Assembly: GCF_040954645.1 (NCBI RefSeq)
Contig: NC_092809.1
Span: forward strand, 65,658,141-65,722,140
Length of the DNA stretch: 64,000 nucleotides
Source: Diabrotica undecimpunctata
Taxonomy: Eukaryota; Arthropoda; Insecta; Coleoptera; Chrysomelidae
Direction: 5' to 3'
Positions 1 to 10,613 of this stretch are shown here, piece after piece. Each line of letters starts with the position of its first letter. Positions within the stretch are counted from its first letter, which is position 1. The notes beneath the pieces are model-generated. The model did not search any database. It was not told the DNA's origin and worked only from the letters and a program-made list of their open reading frames with translations. The position numbers and the translations under genes are program-made.

Positions 1-59
1 AGTTTAGAATATGTGCGAAACATACAAAATGCTTATTTTGTAGTAAAAACAAGGAAATA

Positions 60-490
60 AATTTTCCAGAGAACACATCATTTTAAAGTTACAGCCGCAT
101 TATCAGTTATTACAACTAGAACGCAGTCCAACACATCATAAGATTTTAGCACCTAAAAAAGAATCTTGGCAACCAATGCACCTGCATGGCTTTCCTTAGG
201 CACAAAGTCCAAAACAATTGACTGAATTTTCCAATTTTTGTCCACAACGTCAGCTGTAATGCCCTAATTTCCCTTCATACCAATAGATGACCACCCATCA
301 ATAGTCAACAAAATTTTTAATACAGTTACAGAACTCTTCATTACCTCATTATTTATGTATAATTTTGCTTAAGAATTATTACTAGGAAGAGCAACTTCGG
401 GACTTAAATCTGAAAATAGATTTTTGGTAACACCATCTTCAAAGAAATTGAATGGCAGATGCTTTTTCGTAATAAATTCTATGATCAGTT
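60..490 (-). pseudogene. hAT-family transposase fragment
   Basis: Read on the minus strand, this stretch keeps one frame (with a few stops) that resembles the BED-zinc-finger hAT transposases. It includes a segment like HLPFNFFEDGV, then LTIDGWSS near 310 and VLVVITDNAA near 105. In this family the TTDGWSS and TTDNAS blocks lie in the RNase H-like catalytic core. The DNA-binding amino end and the dimerisation carboxy end are missing, and stops occur near 270 and 165. It is therefore a dead internal fragment, and no terminal repeats were found. The assignment rests on motif order only. Confidence 0.65.
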
Positions 491-790
491 AATGTTAACG
501 TCAACAACCTCTTTGTTTAAGCTATTAACTCTTCTTACCTGAAAATATTTAAAAAATATTTGCACGAGTAAGTCCTATAGATCGTTGCCAATTGTAAAAT
601 AAACTTCATGAATAAATTAAATATACTTTAAACCAGATACACTCAGGTATCATATAAGTTGTTATTTTAATAGGAAATGGAAAGGGATTAAAAATAAAAC
701 ATTTTTTTAAACAAGCTTTTATTTAAATGATATAAAAAAATTACTTTAAATTAAATCAAACCTAGCAAATGAATACAGGCAATACAGGAG

Positions 791-1460
791 ATGAAGAGGA
801 TGCATATTGAAATCATGGGAATAGCAGAAATGAGATGGCCAGATTCTGGAGAAATACAAATAAAAGATCACAAGGTATATTACTCGGCAAAAAGTGATGG
901 ATCACATAAAAATGGAGTCGGAATATTCGTATCATCCAAGGTTGCCAAATGCGTTACTTACTATACACCAATATCAGAGAGAGTGATGTTACTATAAGTA
1001 GAAGCCAACCCTATTAATATAAACATCATCCAAGTCTATGCTTTCATTGCAAACAAAGGGGAGGAAGAGGCAATTTAGTTCTATCAGAACATTAACAGTA
1101 TCATACAGAAAATTCCTCGACTGGAAGTGCTCACCATTATGTTCGATGTTAATGCCAACATTGGAGCTAGAGATAAAACACAATACATTGGAGCACATGG
1201 ACTTGGAGTCAAAAACGAGAGAGGAGACCTCCCAGGAAAAATTCGTAGAAGACTCAGAACTAGTTGTCACCAACACATTCTTTCAATTACCACCTCGCAA
1301 GCTGTACACGTGGAAATCCCCTTAAGACTGACCCGGGAGAATCATTAGGTATCAAATAGACTACATTTTAGTAAATAAACGATTCCGAAACAGCTTTACA
1401 TCTGTCAAGACATACTCTGGAGCAGATTTGGAGACAGACCACGTTCCACTGGTGGGAATA
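791..1460 (+). pseudogene. LINE A endonuclease (EEP/APE type)
   Basis: The first 68 codons carry an exonuclease-endonuclease-phosphatase start (GIAEMRWPDSG, then NGVGIFVSSK). In LINEs this domain nicks the target DNA. Downstream fragments in shifted frames keep the rest: an MFDVNANIGARD block near 1140 corresponds to the GDFNA catalytic motif, with its G mutated, and IDYILVN and SGADLETDHVP near 1355-1445 match the SDH-type end of the domain. Stop codons at 995 and frame changes near 1325 disable it. The nearest database names for such proteins in insects are craniofacial development protein 2-like, which are misnamed LINE endonucleases. Confidence 0.7.
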
Positions 1461-1999
1461 TTTTAAGTCAAACTCAAAACAGTGCAGAAAAGGGAAACAC
1501 ACTCATACAACCTACGTTTGCTGAAAGACCTTGATACAAGGATGAGAGTCCAAGCCACGTTAAACGAGCAAGTGACTGCAATTAGAGACGAATAGGACGA
1601 AGAACAAATGATTAATATTACAGAAATAGTGCAAAATGTAAAGGATAAACACATAAAGACAGCTAGATTAATGAAGAAAAATCATGGATGACAGATGAGA
1701 TCCTGAAACTAATGAACAGAAGAAAAGCCAAAAATGACCCAGACAGATATAAAAGCATAAATATATTAATAAGAACGAAAATCAGAGAAGAAAAAAAAAA
1801 GAAGCAAAGGAAAGATGTGAGGAAATTAAGACTCTGCAGTCAAAGTAAGTTAAAGAACTTCCAGGAGGACTAAGACGAAGGCAGAAAGGAAATATAACTC
1901 TGACTCTGACTGAAATATGACTCTAACGAAAACATCATCTTGGACAAACAGAGTAAAATAAGAACGTGGAAAGAATATCTAGAAAAACTATTTGTAGAA

Positions 2000-3300
2000 T
2001 AAAGAGATAACACCTTTGAGCTAGAAAAAGAGGTAAATGGTGGACCAAGAATATTACTGCAGGAGGTTTATTCAGCAATAACACAGTTAAAGAATGGCAA
2101 AGCGGCAGGCTTTGGGCAACTACTCAAACTAATGGACAACGAATCAATAGCAATAATCGCAAAGATATTCAACTACATATACAACTCTGAAGAAATACCA
2201 ACAGAATGGCTAAAATCTAAGTTTATTGCACTTCCAAGAAAACCAGGAGCCAAAAAATGCGAAGATTACCGTACCATAAGCCTCATGAGTCATCTTCTAA
2301 AATTGTTTCTAAAGATAATTCATAAGAGAATCTACAAGCTGTGTGAAAGTCAAATTTCCCCCAACCAGTTCGGGATCACAAATGCTGTTGGTATTAGAGA
2401 GGCTTTGTTCTCAGTACAAGTCTTATTCCAGAGGTGTAGAGACGTCAACTACGACGTATACGCATGTCTGGTTAATTAGGAGAAAGCGTTTGATCAAGTA
2501 CAGCACGCCAAGATGATGTAAATACTAAAAGAAACAGGAATTAACAACCAATATCTGAAAATAATTAGAAATCTTTACTGAAATCAGAGAGTAAATCTCA
2601 GACTTGAAGGTGAATACACTGACTATGTGAAAATCATGCGTGGAGTGAGGCAAGGCTGTATTTTGTCTTTTCTAATCTTCAATATGTACTCTGAAAGAAC
2701 ATTTATCGAAGCTTTACATGAAACTGAAAAAGGTATTCTACTAAATGGTTACCGGCTAAATATCATCACATATGAAGATGACACCATAGTATTTGCAGAC
2801 AAATTAGAAGACCTACAAGTTCTTATAAACAAAATCACGTATAACAGTCAACCATATGGACTCAATATAAACGTTAAGAAGGCAAAGCTTATGATAATTA
2901 GCAAGACAAGGATAACAGAAGGTCAACTCTACGTCAACTAATCTCCTGTAGAAAGAGTGACCCACTAAAACTACCTCGGCACCATAATAAATGAAGAATG
3001 GACTAACAACCAGGAGATTAGAGCACGCATCGGAAAATCTAGATTTACCATCAATCGGATGGAGGCCTTCTTCAAGAGTCACAACCTCTCTCTTGATACA
3101 AAAGTAAGAATGCTGCTATGCTACGTCTTCTCTATCCTTTTTTATGGTGTTGAATTATGGACCTTAAACGAAGATATGTGCAGAAAACTGAAAGCATTTG
3201 AGATGTGGCTATATCGGAGAATGCTTAAGATCCCGTGGACTGACCGAGTCACAAAAGAGGAGGTCCTCAAAAGAATGAGTAAGAACTGAGAGGTACTGAC
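2000..3300 (+). pseudogene. LINE A reverse transcriptase
   Basis: Two long open stretches (2132-2479 and 2627-2941) plus 3059-3289 cover a non-LTR reverse transcriptase. Visible blocks are DYRTISLMSHLLKLFLKIIH near 2265, QFGITNAVGIREALF, a VRQGCILS motif near 2645, and YEDDTIVFAD near 2770, which is a changed form of the FADD catalytic motif. The carboxy region shows YNYLGTIIN and the AFEMWLYRRML block usual in RTE-like LINEs. Stops at 2477 (LVN*EKAFD) and 2941, and other changes, break it. It is a reverse transcriptase without function. Confidence 0.75.
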
Positions 3301-3600
3301 CACCATCAAATCTCCAAAGTTACATTTCTTGGGACATATTATGCGAAATGAATCCAGATATGCTCTACTTTAAGCTATCCTGCAAGGAAAAATATTTGGA
3401 AAACGAGGTCCAGGAAGAAGAAGAACATTTTAGTTAAATAACCTTAGAATCTGGTTCAATACAATATCTGTGCAGCTTTTTTGCGCTGCTGAAGATAAGA
3501 TAAAGATTGCCATGATGATCGCCAACATTTATAGATGGATAGACACATCAAGAAGAAGAAGAAAATCAAACCTCTCATTTTGTAACACTACACAATTTAC

Positions 3601-3635
3601 ATGATCTAAAAGCTTGTCGCGAGCTTTTAGATCAT
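3601..3635. repeat. perfect 14-bp hairpin
   Basis: ATGATCTAAAAGCT at 3601-3614 and its exact reverse complement at 3622-3635 flank a 7-base loop (TGTCGCG). It lies in the 120 bases between LINE A and LINE B. Its role is unknown. Confidence 0.8.
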
Positions 3636-3705
3636 TTTATTTTCGCGAGTATTTTATATAAAACACATTTTCTTAGAATTGTGTATTATATCTAGAGTAA
3701 TTTAC

Positions 3706-5742
3706 CTACAGTAAAAGAAAAGAAGAAATTATGGAAAGAATACATCCAAGACAAAACACAACAAAAATATGAAAATTATAAGAGACAAAGAACAAAAGTT
3801 AAAGAGATAGTTAAGAAAGAGAAAAAGAAAAGTTGGGAATAATTCGGGGAAAAAATGGAAGAAAACAGCAAAGAAAACGTAAAATTATTTTACAGAACAC
3901 TGAAAAACCTAAGAAGAAACAAAGAAACGAAACTGAAACAAATAATGAACAAGGAAGGAACAATAATAAACGACAATAAGACAATAATGGAAAGATGGAG
4001 GGAATATTTTCAGCTGATACTGAATGGAAATCAAGCGAATACAATGGAGAAGGAAAGCCACAACAGGAGAGTATCCATGAGAAACACGGAAAATCCAGAA
4101 ACTATAGAAAAAGAAGAACTGGAAGAAGCAATAAGAAAGATAAAGATTGGAAAAGCACTAGGAAGCGATGAAGTAGCACCAGAAATGATGAAATATATAG
4201 GAGTAAAAGCAAAAGAAAAATTGTTATACATATATAACCTAATATGGAAGAGAAAAGTAATACCCAGAGAATGGACAAATGCAGTAATTATACCTATATG
4301 CAGAAAAGGAAACAAGAGGACTGATAGGAGGAGGATACAAGAGACTGTAGGAACTATAGAGGTATATCACTACTATGTGTAGCAGCAAAAGTATACGAAA
4401 CCATAATAGAAAGGAAAATTAGAAAAGAAATAGAACATAAATTAGAGGATGTACAAAGTGGATTCAGGAAAGGACACAACACACAAGACCATATATTCAC
4501 CATGCAACAAGTAATAGAAAAAGCCTTAAAGAAAAATAAAGAAATACATCTGAGCTTTATAGACATGGAAAAAGCATTCGACTCAGTCAAAAAAAAAGAT
4601 ATATGGGAAAGCCTAAAGAAGAAACAAGTAAGTGAAGAACTGATAGAAGCAACAAAGAGTATATACATGAAAACAACAAATACAGTAAGAATGTTAAATA
4701 TACAGTCAGAACCATTTGAAACAACCCAAGGAGTTAGACAAGGGGAAAGTCTCAGCCCAGTACTATTTATAAATGTAATAGATGAGATAGTGAAAGAATG
4801 TAAGAAAACATTCAAGAAATACTGCATCGGTTGGAACAAAATGCAAATGATAAATGCTGAGATGTGTATATTTGCAGACGACATAGTATTAATTGCGGAA
4901 ACTGCAGAAAAACTGAAATACAACTTAGAGAAATGGAACCTAGAAGCAAGCAAATACAACTTAAACGTAAACAAAGAGAAGACTTAAATAATGAAAATAT
5001 CAAGGAAATAAGGGACGGAAGATCAAATAGAAGTAATGATAGACCAACAAAAAATAATACAGACAAATTCATACAAATACTTAGGAACAGTAATCCACAA
5101 CAACAGAGACATCGAGGATGATCTTAACAACAGAATGGAAAACACAGGAAAACTATTCCAAGCACTAAATAGAGGATTCCTTAATAACAAAGAAATATCA
5201 ACAAAGACCAAGATGACAATATACAAAACAATATATAGACCTACAGTGACATATGGAGCAGAAAATTGGATATTAAACAAAAGACATCAGAGCAGAATTC
5301 AGGCAGCAGAGATGAAATACCTCAGAAGAACGATAGGAGTAAAAAGAACTGATAGAATCAGAAATGAAGAAATAAGAGAAAGACTCAAAATCAAACCAAT
5401 ACTCGAGTCAATTAAAGAGAAAAAATTGGCATGGTTCGGACATCTAACCCGGATGGACAATAATAGACAAGTAAAAAGAGTGTGTGACGCCAAACCAATA
5501 GGAAAGAACAGAAGAGGAAGACCCATTAAAGAATGGAACAGTGACATCTCGCAGATACTGCAGAGTAAGGGTAAGACTTGGCAGGAAGCAACACAGATGG
5601 CATCCAATAGGAAGGAATGGAGAAAGTTCGTTAAGAGCTAGGACACCTCAGAAGACTGTCAAATATTGTAATTTAATGAATGGTATTGTAAACGACCCAA
5701 CACCGAAAGGTACAAATGGGTTCTACTGATTAAGTAAAGTAA
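3706..5742 (+). mobile_element. LINE B, 5'-truncated non-LTR retrotransposon
   Basis: A second plus-strand LINE lies 130 bases after LINE A. A 10-bp duplication, AGTAATTTAC, is found at 3696-3705 and 5743-5752. The 5' truncation point is in the linker before the reverse transcriptase, and the 3' tail is made of TAAAG repeats (TAAGTAAAGTAAAG). Three long open stretches (3855-4382, 4502-4987 and 5036-5641) make it the best preserved LINE of the first 10 kb. Its endonuclease is lost. Confidence 0.85.
3855..5641 (+). pseudogene. LINE B reverse transcriptase and carboxy domain
   Basis: The fragments together cover most of a non-LTR reverse transcriptase: EAIRKIKIGKALGSDEVAPEM near 4125, IPREWTNAVIIPI near 4260, SGFRKGHNTQD near 4460, FIDMEKAFDSV near 4555, TTQGVRQGESLSPVLF near 4720 and CIFADDIVLI near 4865. 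The FADD catalytic motif is intact. The last part, 5036-5641, carries YKYLGTVI, PTVTYGAENW, AEMKYLRRTIG and NRRGRPIKEW, a carboxy domain typical of this LINE group. Frame breaks near 4382 and 4985 prevent one continuous protein. It would copy element RNA at a nicked target. Confidence 0.85.
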
Positions 5743-5752
5743 AGTAATTTAC

Positions 5753-7061
5753 TTAAATATTCTTATTCTTGTTTATCTACACAGATAAATCTCGCGATAT
5801 GCCTTTATATCACATAAATTGTGGAAAAAAATTTATATGTTTAATTTAATATGTATTTTCCTTTTTTTAGAGCATTTAAATAAAAGCTTCTTTAACAAAA
5901 AAAAATACAAATGTATTGGGCAGATTTTTAAAACAAATTCGAGTATGCACCTATGTATATATGGAAAGAAAGGGAGATTTTTTTGTCAGTACAATCGTAC
6001 TCGCATTTTTAATTGATCAACATGAAATTAGCCATACACCTTCTCTTTCTAATTTTCTTGAATGAGTTGTTAATTTACAAAAATTGATATACTTAAGAAA
6101 TACATTACACTATTAAATAGAATATTTTTTCGACACTCATATGGGCTGAAAAACTGGCCAAATTTATCATCCTCCTCAGATACCGTCTTAGACAGGGATC
6201 AACTATTATTACCTGTTTAACTGACATAAAATTAAATCTGAACATAGTGATTAAAATGTGAAATATTTGTTGTATGTCAACATGTCAAAATATACCTTTT
6301 CTTCGGGATTTTTTTACTGCTTAATAATTTTTTAGGTTAATCGTTGAAGATGCTGATTGAAACACAGTTTTAGGTTTAATTTGAAGCTTTTCGGTCCCTG
6401 AAACATTTGTTCGAGCACCACTAAACACTAAGCTACCTTTAAGCATGACTGAATTAAAATTACCTAACTCTTAAATAAATAAAACATATTTTGTCATGCA
6501 AACTAAATGTGTGTGCAAAATTTCAGTTCAATCAGTTGTTGATAATTGCCAGATTTGACTTGAATATACATACAGATATACACACAAAAAAACATTGCAA
6601 GTTAAACAGGTGCTTGTAAAATGAAAGTCTTTACCACTCCAAAATCCTAGAAATGATTAACTTACATTCCATCACCCCTTACAACTACATTTGGCCCCCT
6701 TTCCCCCTAATACCCCCCTCTAATTTCAAAAAGTTAGTATTATATGAACTATTTTAATAAATCTCAACTTAGATTTTCTTTATTCTGACTTCGGTTCATC
6801 CAATCTAAAATACTATTACTCCCACTTTCACTTAACGCAGAACATTGAAACTTGCTTCGATCCGGCACCCCTTAGGAAAACTCGTTATTTTGTTTGAAAA
6901 AAAAAAAAAAAATTTAAACCAGAAGTCCCAGAATTTTTCATTTTTAGGAAAATACTTTTATTATTTTTCTGAAAACATGGTTTACATTTGGCTAACTTAT
7001 CATTTTTGTTTTTTTTTGTCGTTGGTATTGGGCTTCATCTCAATTTCAAAAAGTAACAAAA
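5753..7061. other. AT-rich non-coding stretch
   Basis: No gene was recognised. A stretch near 6490-6620 (GTGCAAAATTTCAGTTCAAT followed by a poly-A-rich piece) resembles tails of interspersed insect repeats, but no boundary could be set. Short open frames here look random. Confidence 0.5.
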
Positions 7062-7379
7062 TTAATTTCTGTCTGTAGTGCCAGTATAGCCTCTAAGACT
7101 AGTACTACCACTATCCTGTATTGTTAAATGCTGCTGCTTTTTCCTTTTGCTGTCACTATCGCAGACAGCTACAGTCTCACTGGTTTCATTTTTTTCATTA
7201 TCAGTATTTTCACTCGGACTAGTAGTCACGTTTGTCTCACTGATTATTTTATAATTACTTAAACCGTAACGCTTATGTCTGTCTTTATATCTATTGCTTT
7301 TTGGTAAATATTCTGAGCCAGAATTAAAGCCAAGCGACTCAGCAGACACACTTTTTACTGAAGAATCACTGTCACCCAT
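7062..7379 (-). CDS. hypothetical Ser/Asp-rich transposon-type leader, 105 aa
   Basis: I chose the start at 7379, where MGDSDSSVKSVS begins; an upstream ATG would add only 15 unremarkable residues. The product is rich in Ser, Asp, Asn and Thr, has a basic patch (RYKDRHKRYG), and contains SGSEYLP. It has no domain I can name. Acidic leaders ending in SEYLP- or DYLP-like words occur at the amino end of the unnamed DDE-like transposon proteins also found at 19.2, 32 and 52 kb in this window. It may be a detached leader of that family. It could also be a chance frame. Confidence 0.35.
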   Translation of the reverse strand: MGDSDSSVKSVSAESLGFNSGSEYLPKSNRYKDRHKRYGLSNYKIISETNVTTSPSENTDNEKNETSETVAVCDSDSKRKKQQHLTIQDSGSTSLRGYTGTTDRN

Positions 7380-7424
7380 GGTAAAATAAGAGGTAATTTT
7401 AATATAATGTATTTTTATCACCAA

Positions 7425-7826
7425 TATTCACAAACTGACATCAAAAATATAACGAAACCGATACAGACTAGTACTTTGTAACATTAACCTTACTTAAAGA
7501 AACGGGATAACGCATGCAATTGCACAGTTGGGAACTAGTGGCATTGGAGCCACCAGATGGCCGTGTTAGCACGCAACGCAATAAAAACGGTCGCCGGGGA
7601 ATCACCGAAACAGGTAATCAAGAAATTTCAAGATCTTAAAATTTCTTAAGTCAAAACAAGATATAAGATGTCAAGAAAACGTCAAGGAAGATGTTTAAAA
7701 TATCTTATTTTTTTCTCAAGACAAGACAAGAATGTTATCAATACAAATGTTTTTGTCTTGTCGACCCGTAAAGCCACAAATTAATTACTCGACACGGCTC
7801 TGTATTTGTAATTCATTCAAAAAAGA
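7425..7826. other. non-coding, purine-rich repeats
   Basis: Between 7615 and 7765 the plus strand repeats CAAGA-type words (TCAAGACAAGACAAGAA near 7712) and a short inverted pair AGAAATT/AATTTCT. These look like subterminal repeats of a lost DNA transposon. No gene is visible. Confidence 0.35.
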
Positions 7827-8270
7827 AGCGATGTTATTCATTTGGCTGGACCAATTATTGCCGAAGAAGCATTGTTTTCTAACATGAAATTAAATGGCGA
7901 TCCTTCATTTAAAGAAACCAGGTTCTGGTTGCAAAAGTTCAAAATCCGCTACGGTATACACAATCGAAGTAAACAAATGTGAACCGCAAGTGTAAAAGTC
8001 GTTGACGAATATAAAGGAAGGTTACGAGCTATGATCGATGAATATGGTTTGATCTGCCATCAAGTCTTCAATGCGGATAAGTCTGGTTTAAACTGCAAAA
8101 TGTTGCCAGCGAAAACTCTCGCTGCACTATTTGAAAAATATGCACCCGGATCTATAATGCAAAATCAACGAATCGCAGCAATGATGTGTTCAAATGCAAC
8201 TGGTGTCCACTGCTTTCTTTTAGTATTTTTTCGTATAGTAACAAAACCACGTTATTTTAAAAGGGACTGA
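7827..8270 (+). pseudogene. Tigger/pogo-type transposase fragment
   Basis: The frame reads from a CENP-B-like DNA-binding end (LAGPIIAEEALFSNMKLNGD, then FKETRFWLQKFKIRYGIHNR) into the start of the DDE domain (FNADKSGLNCKMLPAKTLA, then RIAAMMCSNATGVH). In the Tigger/jerky family the block NADETGLFWK contains the first catalytic Asp; here it is FNADKSGLN, with Asp kept and Glu changed to Lys. One stop (TGA) interrupts the frame near 7980, and the rest of the DDE domain is missing after 8270. It is a clear pseudogene. Confidence 0.75.
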
Positions 8271-8620
8271 AAAAGAATGAGCTATTACAAAAACGACAGT
8301 TATTTGTCTACTACCGCTTTCATTGCTTTCTTAAAAATAAATTGTTCCTTGTTTATATAGTTTAATAGACTGAGTGACTTAAAATATTCTTGACTATTCC
8401 GAAACCAAAATTACTATTATTAAATATGAGTAGATACAAAAAACACAAATATCAAATGATTAAGATATGTAGACCACATACAAAGAAGTCTATAAACAGG
8501 GTGATATGGAGCAGAGTAGTAAAGAAAATATTCTAATGGAAATAGTGTGGAATGAACATGCACTATAATTATATTTTTTTCTCTTTTATCTTATACAGCT
8601 AATACTTTTTTATGTTGTAG

Positions 8621-8790
8621 AGGGTGCTTGGTGGTATACAGCTTGCCATACCAGCAATCTTAATGGAAAATATATGACTGTGGAACTTCCTAATGCATAT
8701 TTAGCACATGGTCTTAATTGGTATCCTTTAAAATCAGCACATGTAAATTTGGCTGGTTCAAGAATGATGATAAGACCAATTGGAGAATAA
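8621..8790 (+). CDS. terminal exon of an upstream fibrinogen-related gene
   Basis: A TTGTAG acceptor at 8615-8620 precedes a 170-base open exon that ends in TAA. It encodes the end of a fibrinogen C-terminal domain: GAWWYTACHTSNLNGKY through AGSRMMIRPIGE. The Cys in ACH would pair with the Cys of the preceding exon. By hand count it matches 34 of 55 residues of the terminal exon at 43685-43854, and it begins in the same phase (AG completing a split codon). None of its other exons was found from 1 to 8620, so they must lie upstream or have been lost. Neighbours are all transposons. It is probably the end of a real paralogous gene, though an exon duplicated alone is possible. Confidence 0.8.
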
Positions 8791-8851
8791 ATACTTATTA
8801 ATAAAAGAATATATACGTAATCAAATGTGCCTCTTTGTGTAATATTATTTT

Positions 8852-8857
8852 AATAAA
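8852..8857 (+). terminator. polyadenylation signal AATAAA
   Basis: A canonical AATAAA lies 61 bases after the stop codon of the fibrinogen-type exon at 8621-8790. That distance is normal for a short insect 3' UTR and supports the exon being the end of a transcript. Confidence 0.55.
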
Positions 8858-8904
8858 GTTTTTATGCATTTTCAGTAGTTATTTATTTTACATGACACCA
8901 AATA

Positions 8905-9230
8905 TTCCAAGCTGTAGAGAAAAAACGTGCGTTAATTGGTAAATTTTTGAAAACACCACAGAGTTATAAAGAGCAATGCCTGGAGTATCCTCTAGGTGTT
9001 TAAGTGTTTACAACTCCCAACTGTTAGTTATATTTTTTTGTTGTTCTTTTAAGTTAAAAAAAAACGGTGTTTTTTTATTACTTTTATTTTTATTACATCA
9101 AATCAATATCTTGAGTAAAATCAGCACTATAATGAATAAAAGTACATAAAAAAAGCTTTAATTTGAGCTGTGCTACATTAAATTTGACCCAATAGTTAAT
9201 TGTGTTGTGTGTATAAAACTTGGAGATCGC
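8905..9230. repeat. interspersed repeat, copy 1
   Basis: The word CCAAGCTGTAGAGA, then GAGCAATGCCTGGAGTA, then a T-rich piece, then CTACATTAAATTTGACCCAA recur in the same order at 20055-20255. It is a non-coding interspersed family of about 300 bases. Confidence 0.55.
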
Positions 9231-9409
9231 TGGTTAAATTAATTTAGAAATAATAATGAAGAAAAAAGCGGGTGTGGCAGTCCAGTGGGTCTAGTCCAGT
9301 CCACAATCATTACATATGTAATGCTATAGGTAAGAGAGAGCAGAAAGAGAAATATAATTAGGTATATAGGTATATGGTACATCGTTTGCTGTATATAAAC
9401 AACATTTGG

Positions 9410-10022
9410 CCTGTAATAGTAGTATAGTAAATGAAGGATTGAATCAATATTTTGATGAAAAGCAATGGAAATAAAATACTATTAAACTAATATGGATCTA
9501 CATTGTGCAGCTATGGAGTCTTGGACAAAGAAGTGAGAAATCAAGTACAAAAAGCAGATAGACTGACAAGATGAATTAATAACACTATAATATGGCGAAA
9601 CAGACACATTAACACTGAGATGAAGTCAGAAATTTATAAAGTCAGTGTAAGACCAATAATGACATGTCTCAGAAACAAGATACGACACAGCCACAACACA
9701 AAGGCTACTAGAAACGGCAGAGATGAGAGTGAGAGTACTGAAAAGAGTTACAGAAAATACGCTAAGAGATCGAAAGAGAAGCGAACACGTTAGAAGAAAA
9801 TGTACCGTACAGTGTATGTGAATAGACAATAAGTAGAATAAATTAAAATGGAATAACCCCATAAGCAGAATGGGGGAGACCCGTGTCGTCAAAATAGCAA
9901 GAGGTAAGTCACCAGAAGTATCGGACGGCCGGGCAAAAGACGGATTGACAACCTTCCATAGATGTATTAAATCGTCAATGAACCAGAAGAATTGCTTATA
10001 AAGAATAAGAATAAGAAGAAGA
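9410..10022 (+). pseudogene. LINE 3' fragment
   Basis: Shifted frames read a LINE carboxy end: IIWRNRHINTEMKSEIYK near 9590, VSVRPIMT, RLLETAEM, LRDRKRSEHVRRKC near 9765, SRMGETRVVKIARGKSP near 9860, and a tail of AAGAATAAGAAGAAG at 10003-10020. This order matches the carboxy region after the reverse transcriptase of RTE-like LINEs. The catalytic part is absent. Several stops and frame changes show age. Confidence 0.65.
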
Positions 10023-10232
10023 AATTCAATAGCGTTCGACCTTGGACCAAACTATGTATCAAGTATCAAGTTTTTAGGATTTTTCCTTTATGGTTATAGC
10101 ACATAAAGGCAGAAAAACAGACAGACAATAACTATTGAATTCTTAATAATAAATATTAAAATGGATAAAAATTTTAGTATATAGTTTGTTCTCATAAATT
10201 GTGGAGATAATTACAATATATTCAACATATAT

Positions 10233-10447
10233 TGTTTGTTTTGTTCTTTTTCTTAGATATGATCTGATGATTTATCTATTCGTAATGTGAAAAATTCTTA
10301 TAATAAAATTATACAAAATGAACTTCAAGATCTGACTTTTTTATTCTCGCTTGACACACACAGAGATGATACAGATAAATTATTAGTTGCTATTGGCAAC
10401 CTTGACATTTCCCCTTTTTAATAATTATGCAGCCACTATCTTGAACA
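10233..10447 (-). repeat. BEL/Pao 3' LTR
   Basis: 215 bases, TG...CA on the plus strand, nearly identical to the copy at 16134-16348. In the element orientation this is the downstream LTR. Confidence 0.95.
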
Positions 10448-10613
10448 TGCCCCCCACCTTGAAAGGATCGCTTTCAATTTAACAGGTAAGCAAGTAAATG
10501 AGGAAATGCATTACATGCAATAAAAAATAAACAAATACGTCTTCAATAATTATTATAAACTTTTAAGTTTAAAAATCAAACAAATGTTCTTTAACTAAGA
10601 CGCATTAACAGTT

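Larger units (their letters stand above)
764..3562 (+). mobile_element. LINE A, RTE-like non-LTR retrotransposon, 5' truncated
   Basis: A plus-strand LINE remnant runs from an endonuclease domain to a reverse transcriptase and a short GAA-rich tail (AGAAGAAGAAGAA near 3550). An 11-bp direct repeat, AAATCAAACCT, sits at 753-763 and 3563-3573. That fits a target-site duplication from target-primed reverse transcription and fixes both ends. The 5' end falls just before the endonuclease start, so the copy is only slightly truncated. Many stops and frameshifts make it inactive. The carboxy end, with a YFGVELW-like block near 3150, is of the kind common in RTE-like LINEs of insects. Confidence 0.8.

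Noticed and set aside
3811..4974. Long Ser/Phe/Leu-rich frames antisense to LINE B
   Set aside because: They are shadows of the AT-biased reverse transcriptase on the other strand.
10100..10232. Extra LTR sequence beyond 10233
   Set aside because: The second LTR copy stops matching at TG (10233/16134), so the sequence before it is flank.
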